From contig CAXXHQ010000001.1 of NCBI GenBank assembly GCA_963665265.2, positions 1 through 64,000 on the forward strand: a stretch of DNA of 64,000 nt, given 5' to 3'. This document shows positions 41,916-51,052 of the stretch, piece after piece. Numbering within the stretch: the stretch's first letter is position 1; every line of letters begins with the position of its first letter. The stretch is from CAXXHQ01 sp963665265 (lineage in GTDB: Bacteria > Planctomycetota > Planctomycetia > Pirellulales > Thermoguttaceae). Position numbers and translations under genes: made by a program. The notes under the pieces are model-generated. The model ran no database searches. It was not told the origin of the DNA and worked only from the letters and a program-made list of their open reading frames with translations.

Positions 41916-42740
41916 ATGCGCATCACCGAGATATTTCGATCGTTGCAGGGCGAAGGCCTTTTGACCGGCACGGACAGCGTTTTCGTTCGCCTGAGCGGGT
42001 GCAATCTGCGCTGCCGTTACTGCGACACGCCGTACGCCTCGTGGGCGCCGGAAGGGGAAGAAATGTCGCTCGAAGAGATCATCGAGCGAATGAACGAGTT
42101 GGCTGCGGAGCGGCGGATTTGGCCGCAAAGGGAACGATTTCATCCGGCCTCGCATGCTCTGCGAGGACCGCACTTCGCCAATCTCTCCGCCGCGAAGTCG
42201 GAAAAATACGTCTCGCTGGAAACGCAAGCGTCCGCCGCGCCGATCCGCCATGCCGTCATCACCGGCGGCGAACCGATGCTCTTTGAAGGGTTGATAGCAT
42301 TAACGCAAACGCTGCGCGAGGCCGGCTGGCATATCACGATCGAGACTTCAGGCACGCTCTATTTGCCGGTCGCCTGCGATTTAATGTCGATCAGTCCGAA
42401 ACTATCGAACAGTTCGCCGGACGAATCGTGCGATCCGCGGCAACGGATGCGGCATGAATTGAATCGATCGGCGCCGCACATCGTGCAACGATTGCTGACC
42501 GAGTACGAGTGTCAATTTAAATTCGTCGTGGGCGATGAGAGCGATTGCCGCGAGGCGGAAGAGTATGCGGCCGCCCTCCCCTTGCTCGATCGGCGTCGAT
42601 TGATGCTGATGCCGCAGGGAACGGACGCTAAGACTTTGTCCGAACATGAAAAGTGGCTGCGTCCCTACTGCGAATCCCACGGACTAACCTACTGCCCGCG
42701 GAAACATGTGGAATGGTTCGGCTCGCGTCGAGGAGTTTAG
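41916..42740 (+). CDS. queE: 7-carboxy-7-deazaguanine synthase
   Basis: QueE is the radical-SAM enzyme making CDG from CPH4. N-terminal SLQGEGLLTGTDSVFVRLSG is followed by the cluster-binding Cys (GCNLRCRYCDT, C-x3-C-x2-C) and a GGEP motif. An insert of about 45 residues (from ERFHPASHALRG) lies between the cluster and GGEP, making it longer than common QueE. It follows queC by 43 bases and may be co-transcribed. Confidence 0.92.
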   Translation: MRITEIFRSLQGEGLLTGTDSVFVRLSGCNLRCRYCDTPYASWAPEGEEMSLEEIIERMNELAAERRIWPQRERFHPASHALRGPHFANLSAAKSEKYVSLETQASAAPIRHAVITGGEPMLFEGLIALTQTLREAGWHITIETSGTLYLPVACDLMSISPKLSNSSPDESCDPRQRMRHELNRSAPHIVQRLLTEYECQFKFVVGDESDCREAEEYAAALPLLDRRRLMLMPQGTDAKTLSEHEKWLRPYCESHGLTYCPRKHVEWFGSRRGV

Positions 42741-42826
42741 CGAGTAGGGCGTAGCAAGTAGGGGTTAGGGGGAAGCGGGAAGCTTCAATACTTTTCGGAC
42801 GAGCCAACTCATCCGCTCGAATAATT

Positions 42827-43213
42827 ATGATTAGGACATTTATCGCAGTCGCAGTATGCATAGCGCTATGCACTAAACCAATAGCCCTTCGTCTTTCTAA
42901 AGCGCACGACAGCCAATGCTCTGATTCGTGGATTACGTCCATGATATGCGCAGTATCTATATTAGGTATAACCGTATACACAATATACAGACTAATTATA
43001 GAATACCTGATTTTGCTTGTTCCATTCTCAATCACTCTTTTAATATCAAATGTGTTAGTAATAATTCTTCTATTTTTAAATAGGCCTGATATAAAATCTA
43101 TAAGGAAATCTGCTTTTATATCTCTTGTATATGCGCCGATATACATTTTCCTCATCTACTTTACAATTAGCACGCTTTCTTCCAATTTGTTTTTCGGAGT
43201 GAAGCTATGGTAA
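42827..43213 (+). CDS. AT-rich hypothetical membrane protein
   Basis: The frame encodes 128 residues with about four hydrophobic stretches (IRTFIAVAVCIALC; MICAVSILGITVYTIY; LILLVPFSITLLIS; LVYAPIYIFLIYF). The DNA is AT-rich, unlike its neighbours. No ribosome site is clear, and a competing minus-strand frame covers the same bases. It could be transferred DNA or an artefact of AT-rich sequence. Confidence 0.4.
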   Translation: MIRTFIAVAVCIALCTKPIALRLSKAHDSQCSDSWITSMICAVSILGITVYTIYRLIIEYLILLVPFSITLLISNVLVIILLFLNRPDIKSIRKSAFISLVYAPIYIFLIYFTISTLSSNLFFGVKLW

Positions 43214-43687
43214 AAGTCCGCGGGTGGCTCGAATTCTTTGAACCTGGACTGCGAAGCAGCAAGAGGCTGGACGCATGCGTGATTACTGATTGCTGAAAGG
43301 CCGGCGCCCCCGATAGCGTTGCAGTCTTTCACGGCTTGAGCCCAGAAGGATTTTTACCGCCGCGATGAAGCACCGTGGGAAGGAAGAGTATGCGGCCGCA
43401 GAGCGTATAGCGTTGGGAATAGGGTTAGGGACGCATTGACTTGCGGGACTGCTGAGTTTTTCCGAGAATTCCCAATTCTGTTTATGTCGCCCCTAAAGGG
43501 GCTTTATTGATCGACGGCAAGTTCCGTGGGCTAACGCCCACGGCTTTACAATGCCGTCCCGTTCGGGACTATGAAGAGCGATTCCGAACGTCTTCCGAAT
43601 TGGCGATTTTCCTTGCGTCCATGTTCACCCAGAGAAGAACGCAATAGCCGAACGATCCAGAAAAAATATTTCGCGCGGAAACATGCA
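43214..43687 (+). repeat. Intergenic stretch with three tandem hairpins
   Basis: GCCCC/GGGGC (43,489-43,502), CCGTGGGC/GCCCACGG (43,524-43,543) and GTCCCG/CGGGAC (43,556-43,569) follow each other. They resemble a planctomycete intergenic repeat module rather than a gene terminator. No gene is seen. Confidence 0.55.
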
Positions 43688-45136
43688 CTAACCCTTTCGT
43701 TTTAATAGCTTTCGCGTGAGCCAACTTGTCGGCAACTCCGCAGCGAGCAATTCTTTCTTTTGGTCAAGCGATTCTAAAAGGGCTTCGACGGCCAAGTATC
43801 CGCTGCGGACGGCCCCTTCCATCGTCGCGGGCCAACCGATCGCGGTCCAATCGCCCGCCAAAAATAGGTTTTCAACGGCGGTTTTTTGCGTAGGCCGCAA
43901 TTTCTCGGCGCCGGGCGCTCTCGTAAAAACGGCCTTCGCCTGCCGAACGACTCGGGCGTGAAGGAGTTTCGCTTCTCCGACCTCGGGCAAGACTCTTTGC
44001 AATGAATCGAGCGCGGCGGCGACTCCAGCCTTTTCGTCGCACCAATCGAAATGTTGCGACCCGCTAAAAACTACTTGGTGCAAATAGGCGTTTCGGCGGT
44101 CGGCTTCGTCGACGGATTTTCCGGGAGTCGGAACGCTCGTTCCGCGAAAAAGCCAAGGGGCGGTCGGGGTGACGAGCAAGGCCTGCTTAAAGTCGCCCAA
44201 CGGGCGATCGTACCAAAGATGAACGGCGGCGATTTCGCTCGACGGGAGCGATGCGGCTTGCTCAAGTTCCGGCGTAAGCATCTGCAATTCGTCGGTCAGC
44301 AGAGAAAAGGCCTGATGCCACGGCACGGCGAGAATAACGGCGTCGAAAGGGGCCGCCTCGCCGTCGTGAAAGACGATCTCTTCGCAACGGCCGTCGGAGC
44401 CGCCGATCCACATGACGCGGCGACGTCGAACGACCTCGGTCCCCTGCCCTGCGAGCCAATCGCCAAGCCGACGATCGATTACTTCGCGCCAAGGGGCATT
44501 GGGCGTCCAGATTTCGGCGGCTTGACGGGAATGCAAAAAACCTGAAACGAAGACTTGCCGGGCGGCCGCGACGGAGACGAGATCGACCGCATCGCCCAAG
44601 GCGCTGAGCGCGACCGGATCCCATAACTTTTCGACGATCGACTCCGTTTGACCGTTCTCGCGAAGCCATTGGCCGAACGAGGCGTCGTGAAGTCGAACGT
44701 CGTCGGGCAAGCGGGCTAATCGCAACAAGGCCGAGGAAAAGGCCGTTCGCTCGGCTGAAGTGAGAAACGGCAGCTTACGAAGCGTGGGCAGAAAGTGAAG
44801 CGGCGCCGGGAATAGTCGCGACGGCGAGAAATCGGCTCTGACGTTCGGGGCGAGCATCGGAAACCCGGAGCGGCGTTCAAATAGATCGACGATTCCGGCG
44901 CGACGGATGAGGTCGATGAAATTGACGCAGCAGCCCATCGCCGCATGAGGGCAGGAATCGACCGTCTGTCGGTTCCAAGGCTCGTCGAAGGCGTGAACTC
45001 GCCCGCCGAGATAGGCCGACTGTTCGAAGAGGGTTACCTTAAAGCCGAAACAACGAGCGGCGCTCGCGGCGGCGACGCCGGCCAAACCGCCTCCGACGAT
45101 CGCAATCGAGATTTCGGAATTTGCGGAACCTTTCAT
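43688..45136 (-). CDS. hpnE: Hydroxysqualene dehydroxylase
   Basis: HpnE is a FAD enzyme that reduces hydroxysqualene to squalene. The FAD motif IVGGGLAGVAAASAARCFG and ALFEQ-type acidic end are at the N-terminus; the C-terminus has LFLAGDWTAIGWPATMEGAVRSG, as in the amine-oxidase fold. Its ATG overlaps the hpnD stop (ATGA), so the two are coupled. It completes the hpnC-hpnD-hpnE route from farnesyl diphosphate to squalene. Confidence 0.93.
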   Translation of the reverse strand: MKGSANSEISIAIVGGGLAGVAAASAARCFGFKVTLFEQSAYLGGRVHAFDEPWNRQTVDSCPHAAMGCCVNFIDLIRRAGIVDLFERRSGFPMLAPNVRADFSPSRLFPAPLHFLPTLRKLPFLTSAERTAFSSALLRLARLPDDVRLHDASFGQWLRENGQTESIVEKLWDPVALSALGDAVDLVSVAAARQVFVSGFLHSRQAAEIWTPNAPWREVIDRRLGDWLAGQGTEVVRRRRVMWIGGSDGRCEEIVFHDGEAAPFDAVILAVPWHQAFSLLTDELQMLTPELEQAASLPSSEIAAVHLWYDRPLGDFKQALLVTPTAPWLFRGTSVPTPGKSVDEADRRNAYLHQVVFSGSQHFDWCDEKAGVAAALDSLQRVLPEVGEAKLLHARVVRQAKAVFTRAPGAEKLRPTQKTAVENLFLAGDWTAIGWPATMEGAVRSGYLAVEALLESLDQKKELLAAELPTSWLTRKLLKRKG

Positions 45137-46098
45137 GATTTATTCTTCAAACGACGCGAGAAACCGACTCCGCAAAACCCTCGAACGGCACAGCGCAGTT
45201 TCTCAAGAGGCGTGAGTCGGATTCGTCTTCGTAAAACTTCGGCAGGGTCGGCGGCAATTTTTTTGAGCAGCGTTCGATACGTGTCGAACATCACGCAGTA
45301 TAATCTTCGCCCGTCGACGTGAAGATAATTCACGAGTTCGGCGCCGCGACGATAATAATCGTCGGCCAGCGTTATTTCAAAATCCATGAGCCGTAGAAAC
45401 TCTTGACCGGCGGCGCCGACGCGAAAATTTTCTTCCGTGCAGTTAAACTGCGTCAAATCCTCTTGCGGGACGTAGATTCGCCCGGCGGCGGCGTCCTCGG
45501 CGACGTCGCGCAAGACGTTCGTTAATTGGAAGGCGACGCCGGTAGCGCGTGCGGCCTCGAAAAGCCGAGATCGTTCGGCATCGTCGGCGGCTTTGAAGCC
45601 CCAAATATGAACGCAGGCCAAGCCGACGGCCGAGGCGACTCGCTCGCAATACGCCTCGAGTTCGGCGAAATTCGCGTAACGCGTTTTTTCCAGGTCCATT
45701 TCGACGCCGTCGATGGCCGCCGAAAAATACTTGACGGGAATCGAAAAACGCCGGACGGCGTCGGCGACGGCCGGCATAAGTTCGGAGCCGTCGGCGCCTT
45801 CGTCGACTTTCTCTTCTTCGACGGCACGCCGCAACGACTCGCGCCATGCGGCGATGCGGAGTTTTTTTGCGGCCAAGGCTTCGGCCGAGTTTTTCTGAGA
45901 GGAATTTGAAACGCCGTCTCCGAGATCAAAATCGACGAGGTCGTCGGTTTTTCGCATGAAAGCGTAAAGGGCTTCCATCGCGCGGCGTTTGTCGCGAGGG
46001 ACAAAGCGAAAGCCTCGCGTAAAATTCGAATGCGCTCGACGACAAACCTCGCGGCATCGCCGATAGCTCAATTCGATTTGTGCGGAAGAAAACGGCAT
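45133..46098 (-). CDS. hpnD: Presqualene diphosphate synthase
   Basis: HpnD joins two farnesyl diphosphates into presqualene diphosphate. The Asp motifs are RKTDDLVDFD (about residues 50-60) and NVLRDVAEDAAAGRIYVP (about 190-207), both typical of squalene/phytoene synthases. An acidic insert (NSSQKNSAEALAAKK) follows the first. ATG at 46,098 is preferred over an earlier start. It is separated from hpnC by a dispersed repeat. Confidence 0.92.
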   Translation of the reverse strand: MPFSSAQIELSYRRCREVCRRAHSNFTRGFRFVPRDKRRAMEALYAFMRKTDDLVDFDLGDGVSNSSQKNSAEALAAKKLRIAAWRESLRRAVEEEKVDEGADGSELMPAVADAVRRFSIPVKYFSAAIDGVEMDLEKTRYANFAELEAYCERVASAVGLACVHIWGFKAADDAERSRLFEAARATGVAFQLTNVLRDVAEDAAAGRIYVPQEDLTQFNCTEENFRVGAAGQEFLRLMDFEITLADDYYRRGAELVNYLHVDGRRLYCVMFDTYRTLLKKIAADPAEVLRRRIRLTPLEKLRCAVRGFCGVGFSRRLKNKS

Positions 46099-46117
46099 TG
46101 GATAATTTTTACCCGAA

Positions 46118-46211
46118 GTAAACGTCCCTCGAAAACAAATGGCACGCAATCAAAATTGATAGCGAAAATACTTAGCATTCGCTCCTGGCGCGTGCAAGCA
46201 CGCGCCCTACG
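46118..46211 (+). repeat. Dispersed 94-base repeat, copy B, between hpnC and hpnD
   Basis: This copy matches 40,521-40,614 and ends in GGCGCGTGCAAGCACGCGCC followed by CTACG (46,187-46,211). The complement of the tail supplies the TAG stop of hpnC at 46,209-46,207. Confidence 0.75.
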
Positions 46212-47124
46212 ATTTTAGATGCGACATTAACCAACAACGAACGGCGATGAAGGATTTGTTCATTTTAGAGAGATGCGGTCGGGCCGTCCACACGTCATAA
46301 TTCGCGCGGCGAATCGCGTGGACCGTTCCCAAACCTCCTTCGATGAATAGCTCGATATCAAGTCGCAATTTGTTCGGAACTATTTCAACGAGCGGTCGCC
46401 CTGCGAGCAAATAGCGTTCGGCGACGTCGCACTCGTATTTCAAGAGCGAGCGAAATGCGTCGGTGCATTTTCCGGCGGCGAAATCGGACTCGGCGACGCC
46501 GAAACGGCGGCAATCCTCTTGCGGAACGTAAATTCGGCCGCGACGCCGATCGTCGGCCACGTCTTGCCAAAAATTGACAAGCTGCAAGCCGGTGCAAATT
46601 GAATCGGAAAGCCGAGCGTTCTCCGCCGAAAAACAGCGGCCAAGGTAAAGGATTAACCTGCCGACCGGATCGGCCGAGCGTCGACAGTAGCCCAAAAGTT
46701 CATCGAGGGTTTCGTAACGGGTTTGGGTTTGATCTTGTCGAAAAGCCGAAAGGAGATCGGCGAACGGCTCGATCGGAATTTGGAATTGCCGGACAGTTTC
46801 ATGCAAAGCGACGAAGACCGGATGGGAAGCTTTGCCCGCGAAGCAATCGACGAGGGAATCGTTCCACCACTGCAATAGTTCAAGACTTTTCGCCGGATCG
46901 CCGATTTCGTCGGAGAGGTCGTCGGCCCAACGGCAGTAGGCGTAGATATTGTAAAAATGGCTTCGCAACGCCCGCGGAAGGAGAAAACTGACGACGGTGA
47001 AATTTTCCTGGCGTCGACGGGCTAAATCGCTGCAATAGGCCTCTGCCTCGGCCAAGGTCGGCGCAGGGGCGTTCGCCTGGGGGCCGAATTGCCGCAATTC
47101 GTCGAAAATATTGACGTTTTTCAT
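46207..47124 (-). CDS. hpnC: Hydroxysqualene synthase
   Basis: HpnC converts presqualene diphosphate to hydroxysqualene. Its Asp motifs are RWADDLSDE (about residues 64-72) and FWQDVADDRRRGRIYVP (about 184-200). The 305 residues fit the family. It is the first gene of the hpnCDE set and is divergent from ispH. Its stop overlaps a palindromic repeat. Confidence 0.92.
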   Translation of the reverse strand: MKNVNIFDELRQFGPQANAPAPTLAEAEAYCSDLARRRQENFTVVSFLLPRALRSHFYNIYAYCRWADDLSDEIGDPAKSLELLQWWNDSLVDCFAGKASHPVFVALHETVRQFQIPIEPFADLLSAFRQDQTQTRYETLDELLGYCRRSADPVGRLILYLGRCFSAENARLSDSICTGLQLVNFWQDVADDRRRGRIYVPQEDCRRFGVAESDFAAGKCTDAFRSLLKYECDVAERYLLAGRPLVEIVPNKLRLDIELFIEGGLGTVHAIRRANYDVWTARPHLSKMNKSFIAVRCWLMSHLKS

Positions 47125-47144
47125 CGTGGTCGCTCGGGGGGCGG

Positions 47145-47172
47145 TTAAAACGTCCCCATTCTATGCTATTAT
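47145..47172 (+). promoter_or_regulatory. Putative promoter of ispH
   Basis: TTAAAA (47,145-47,150) and TATTAT (47,167-47,172) are separated by 16 bases, about 27 bases before the ispH ATG, with GGGAGG as ribosome site. Confidence 0.5.
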
Positions 47173-47198
47173 GATTTTTTCCGCTAACGGGAGGAAAT

Positions 47199-48152
47199 AT
47201 GCGGGTGATATTGGCAGCGCCGCGCGGTTTTTGCGCCGGCGTGAACATGGCGGTGGAGAGTCTTCAACGAGCGATCGACGCGTTCGGGACCCCGCTCTAC
47301 GTCTATCATGAGATCGTCCATAATCGTTGGGTCGTGGATTTCTTTCGCAAAAAGGGGGCGATCTTCGTCAACGATCTGCAAGAAGTACCCGCCGGAGCGA
47401 CCCTACTCTACTCGGCGCACGGCGTTTCGCCGTCGGTGCGCAAGGAAGCGGCCGAGCGGGGCTTGCGAACGATCGACGCCACATGCCCCCTCGTCACGAA
47501 GGTGCATACCGAAGCGGTTCGCTTCGCGAAGGAAGGCTACGCCATCGTTCTGATCGGGCATGCCGGGCACGACGAGATCGTGGGAACGATGGGCGAGGCT
47601 CCGGAAGCGATCTTTTTGGTCCAATCGCCGGACGACGTGGATCGATTGGTGGTATCGCCGTGCGCAAAGGTCGCCTACTTAACCCAAACCACGCTTTCCA
47701 CTCAAGAGGCGGAAAACGTCGTATCCCGGCTTCGGGAAAGATACCCGCAGATCGTCGGGCCGACGAGAGACGATATTTGTTACGCAACGCAAAATCGTCA
47801 GGAGGCGGTGCGTTTGCTGGCTTCGGAGGCGGATTTGGCGTTGATTGTCGGAAGCGCGAACAGTTCAAACAGTCGGCGGTTGGCGGAAATCGCTCGATCG
47901 TGCGGGATTGACGCCTATTTGATCGACGGACCAAACGACATCGAGCTTAATTGGTTTCGCGAAGAGATGACCGTTGCGATCACGGCCGGGGCCAGCGCTC
48001 CGGAGCAAATTGTGCAGCTTTGCGTGGCCGAATTGCAAGATAAGTTCGCGGTGACGGTCGAAACGCGTCAGATTTGCGAGGAGCGTATGCGTTTCGCCTT
48101 GCCCGAGCCGTTGCGAAGCCTTGCGAAAGATTCGTCGCAAGCCGAACAATAA
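47199..48152 (+). CDS. ispH: 4-hydroxy-3-methylbut-2-enyl diphosphate reductase
   Basis: IspH is the last step of the MEP pathway, making IPP and DMAPP with a Fe-S cluster. The three cluster Cys are in RGFCAGV, IDATCPLV and DDICYATQ. Other marks are YVYHEIVHN and SAHGVSP, and GSANSSNS near the end. At 317 residues it is normal. Next to hpnCDE, it supplies the isoprenoid units for squalene. Confidence 0.96.
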   Translation: MRVILAAPRGFCAGVNMAVESLQRAIDAFGTPLYVYHEIVHNRWVVDFFRKKGAIFVNDLQEVPAGATLLYSAHGVSPSVRKEAAERGLRTIDATCPLVTKVHTEAVRFAKEGYAIVLIGHAGHDEIVGTMGEAPEAIFLVQSPDDVDRLVVSPCAKVAYLTQTTLSTQEAENVVSRLRERYPQIVGPTRDDICYATQNRQEAVRLLASEADLALIVGSANSSNSRRLAEIARSCGIDAYLIDGPNDIELNWFREEMTVAITAGASAPEQIVQLCVAELQDKFAVTVETRQICEERMRFALPEPLRSLAKDSSQAEQ

Positions 48153-48207
48153 CGAAGAGAAAACGAAGCTCGTTTCTTTAACGAGAAAAAAGCCCGCGAA
48201 AACGATC

Positions 48208-49257
48208 ATGCGAATTCACGACATCGAGCTATTTTCGGTCGCCATTCAGAATCCGGAGTTGGATAAGCCGACGCGATCGCTATTGATTCGCGTCGCTTCG
48301 GACGAAGGGATCGAAGGCTGGGGCGAAACATGGATAAACTGGCGTCCGGAGGAATTGCCTTCTCGGCGCGCCTCGCTCTTGGCCATGCTTGACGATTGGG
48401 AGATATTCAATATCCACGAATTGCACGACCTCGACTTTTTCGCGGCGGCGCCGTTGCGTTGCGGGGTCGAAATGGCGATGTGGGACGTGATCGGAAAAAA
48501 GTTAGGCCAACCGTTGTACAATCTTTTCGGCGGCGGCTACCGGCGGCGAGTGCCGATTTCCATACGGCTTCCTCATGCCGCGCCGCATCGAGTGGCCAAA
48601 CTTGCCCGCGAGCATTACGCACAAGGGTTCCATTCGCAGGTGATTACTTCGGTCAACTCGGCCGAGGAAGATATTCAAGCGATTCGGGCGGTTCGCGAAG
48701 AGTTAGGCTTTCGATTGGAGATGCGGCTTGACGGTCGCGGCAGTTACGACCATGCGGCGGCGCGAGAGCTCTGCGCGGAGTTGGAAGAGCAAGACCTTCA
48801 GTTTTTTCTTGACCCGATCAAGACGAAAGAGCTTTACCCGTACGCTTCGCTCGCTCGCCAAACGTCGGTTCCGTTGGCGGTAGGCGGTAATTTAAACGGG
48901 GCCGGGGACGTGTTGGCCGCGATCCGCTGCGGGGCCGGCAAGCATGTGATGATTAACATTGAGCAAGTCGGCGGAATCACGCCGGCTCGACAGTGCGCGG
49001 AAGTGGCCTCGGCGGCTCGCGTGGGGGCGTTTTTAGGAGGCAGAACCTATTTAGGTCCGGCGATCGCCGCGGGCTTGCAACTGGCGGCCTCGACTCCGGC
49101 CTTTTCGCTGGCCAACGAGTGCGGAAGCGCTCAACTCGTCGAAACGGCGCTCTGCGAACCGCTAGAGATCATCGACGGCATGGTGACCGTGCCGCAAGGC
49201 CCCGGCCTGGGCGTGGAGATTGACCGCGCGAAGGTCGAAAAATATATGCTGGTCTGA
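48208..49257 (+). CDS. Enolase-superfamily (MR/MLE-like) protein, catalytic residues altered
   Basis: The capping domain and barrel follow the mandelate racemase/muconate cycloisomerase fold (GWGETWINW; AMWDVIGKKLGQPLYNLFGG; VGGITPARQCAEVASAARV). However, the K-x-K base is absent (SQVITSV in its place), the metal ligands read D (MRLDGRG), D (FFLDPI) and N (VGGNLN) instead of D, E, E/D. So it may have lost the enolising chemistry or use another mechanism. ATG at 48,208 is preferred over a longer frame from 48,121, which overlaps the ispH end. Confidence 0.75.
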   Translation: MRIHDIELFSVAIQNPELDKPTRSLLIRVASDEGIEGWGETWINWRPEELPSRRASLLAMLDDWEIFNIHELHDLDFFAAAPLRCGVEMAMWDVIGKKLGQPLYNLFGGGYRRRVPISIRLPHAAPHRVAKLAREHYAQGFHSQVITSVNSAEEDIQAIRAVREELGFRLEMRLDGRGSYDHAAARELCAELEEQDLQFFLDPIKTKELYPYASLARQTSVPLAVGGNLNGAGDVLAAIRCGAGKHVMINIEQVGGITPARQCAEVASAARVGAFLGGRTYLGPAIAAGLQLAASTPAFSLANECGSAQLVETALCEPLEIIDGMVTVPQGPGLGVEIDRAKVEKYMLV

Positions 49258-49490
49258 GTGAAGGGGGCAGGGATGAGTTGCGTTACCGCTGCGCACTCCC
49301 CCTGGGTAATATCGGCGAACCCTCCGGGTTCGAGGAAGGGCGCCAGTACACATGTAAGATTTTCTCGGAACGCCACAGAGGGCGTTCCCTACAGCCTGGC
49401 GAGCATGCTCCCCCAAGAATCGCTTGCGCAATCTGACATTAACGGGAAGCGCGCAATTAGGTTCCTGTGAATTCGCTCAGCCACGATCTT
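49258..49490 (+). repeat. Intergenic palindromes
   Basis: GGAACGCCACAGAGGGCGTTCC followed by CTACAG (49,367-49,393) recurs at 62,203-62,229 in identical form. No gene is seen here. Confidence 0.7.
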
Positions 49491-49931
49491 CTAGCTCTGA
49501 ATGTAATTCTTCATGAAGCTATTTTCCAACACGAGGTGATCGTGTTGCGCTTTGACTAAGTCGCCGATAGAAATCATCCCCGCCAGGCGACCGCCGGAAA
49601 GGACCGGAAGATGGCGAATGCGTTTTGAAGTCATGAGGCCCATGCAATCTTCGACGCTATCGGCAAGCGATGCGGTGGCCAATTGCGTGGACATCACCTC
49701 GGAAACCATCACGTCGCAAAGCGGTCGGTCGCTTCGGGCGCAGTGATAGAGAATATCTCGCTCGGTAATAATCCCTTGCGGGGTCGGGAACTCGGCCATC
49801 GGATCGTCGCAGACGAGAAGAGCGCCGACTCGATAATCGACGAGTGCGCGAACTACTTCGTCGAGCATAGCGCTCGGCCCGATCTTGTAAACGACGTCGC
49901 CCTTCACGTTGAGAATGTCTTGGAGCGTCAT
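49491..49931 (-). CDS. CBS-domain pair protein
   Basis: ATG at 49,931 follows GGGAGGCTCC. The 146-residue protein consists of two CBS domains: residues 8-70 (with VGALLVCDDP, GIITERDILYH) and 80-135 (RIRHLPVLSGGRLAGMISIGDLVK). CBS pairs bind adenosine nucleotides and act as energy sensors. It stands alone, so its partner is unknown. Confidence 0.85.
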   Translation of the reverse strand: MTLQDILNVKGDVVYKIGPSAMLDEVVRALVDYRVGALLVCDDPMAEFPTPQGIITERDILYHCARSDRPLCDVMVSEVMSTQLATASLADSVEDCMGLMTSKRIRHLPVLSGGRLAGMISIGDLVKAQHDHLVLENSFMKNYIQS

Positions 49932-50136
49932 AGCCGGAGCCTCCCGAAAAGCCTCTGATGAGCGTAAATCAGGACAACCGCTGCGCCGCAAAGATGTCGT
50001 TCAAAAGCGAAATAAGTTGTTCCGTGCAATTCTACGTTTTTGCCGGAAGCAAGGCAAATGATTTGTAAGGCGCCCGACGAGCGCTGAAAAATCGTTTTGT
50101 ACGAAGGGAAATGAATAAAGAGGCGACCGGCCGCTT

Positions 50137-50946
50137 TTACCCCCCCGTCTTTTTAAGCGTGATCCAATCGCCTAGGCTCGGCCAAAGCTGCTGAATGGCG
50201 AAAAGAAGCTTCGCAACGCCGGGCATGACAATTTCCGGCTTACGACGTTCGCAGGCGTCGAGAATGGCGGCGGCAAGCTTTTGCGGAGGAATCGCCTTGG
50301 TATCGACTCCGGCGCCGGGACGACGCGCGCTTTCGGGCAGGTCTTCCATTCCCTGAAGCGGATAGAGTCGCGGGTCTTTTCGAGCGATCGGACCGGGACA
50401 AACGAGAAGAACATGGAGGCCTTGTTCACCAAGTTCCAAACGCAATTGTTGGGAATAGGCGGCGACGGCGAATTTCGTGGCGGGATAGGCGCCGACCCAG
50501 CGGGCCGCCGATTTGGCGGCCAAAGAGCCAATATTAATGACGTGTCCGCGCTGTTCGAGAAGGTGCGGCATGGCCGCCCGCGTGCAACGAACCAGGGCGA
50601 TAAAGTTCAACTCCATCAGGTCGCGGAACTGTTCGGGAGTCGTGTCGAGAACTTTGCCGCGCATCGACCGGCCGGCGTTGTTCACCAACACGTCTAGACG
50701 CCCGAACTTGGCGACGGTTTCGGCCACAAGTCGGTCGACGTCCTCCTGAACGGTGACGTTGGCGTGAACGCCAAGAACTTTACGATCGGAGGTAGAGAGT
50801 TCGTCGGCCGCCTTTTTGACGGCGTCGGGTTCGAGGCCGGCGATTGCGATTTCGGCGCCGGCGGCGTAGAATGCCTCGGCGATCATATAGCCCAAACCGC
50901 TAGACCCGCCAGTAACGAGAACGACTTTGTTTTTCCAAGAATTCAT
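50137..50946 (-). CDS. Short-chain dehydrogenase/reductase
   Basis: The SDR residues are clear: NAD(P) motif VTGGSSGLGYMIA near the N-terminus, NNAGRS, Ser in INIGSLAA and Tyr-Lys in YPATKFAVA. At 269 residues it resembles SDRs with a C-terminal lid, such as ketosphinganine reductase-like enzymes. The substrate is unknown. It is divergent from the isochorismatase-like gene. Confidence 0.85.
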   Translation of the reverse strand: MNSWKNKVVLVTGGSSGLGYMIAEAFYAAGAEIAIAGLEPDAVKKAADELSTSDRKVLGVHANVTVQEDVDRLVAETVAKFGRLDVLVNNAGRSMRGKVLDTTPEQFRDLMELNFIALVRCTRAAMPHLLEQRGHVINIGSLAAKSAARWVGAYPATKFAVAAYSQQLRLELGEQGLHVLLVCPGPIARKDPRLYPLQGMEDLPESARRPGAGVDTKAIPPQKLAAAILDACERRKPEIVMPGVAKLLFAIQQLWPSLGDWITLKKTGG

Positions 50947-51052
50947 GCGGAACAGGATACTTCCGTCCGGCCGGAAATTCTAGGGGGGACACGGGGTTAC
51001 GTCATTGGGAACGCACAGTAAAAGGTCATGTTTTTTGAAGGAAAATGCGACG

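Noticed and set aside
40707..42740. 7-deazaguanine DNA modification by the element using queF-queC-queE
   Set aside because: The que genes are far from the element, in host DNA, and no DpdA-type gene is present. They fit normal queuosine synthesis.
42628..43155. Minus-strand frame of 175 codons after queE
   Set aside because: It overlaps the queE end and lacks a ribosome site or domain. The plus-strand frame has a better hydrophobic pattern, though it too is weak.
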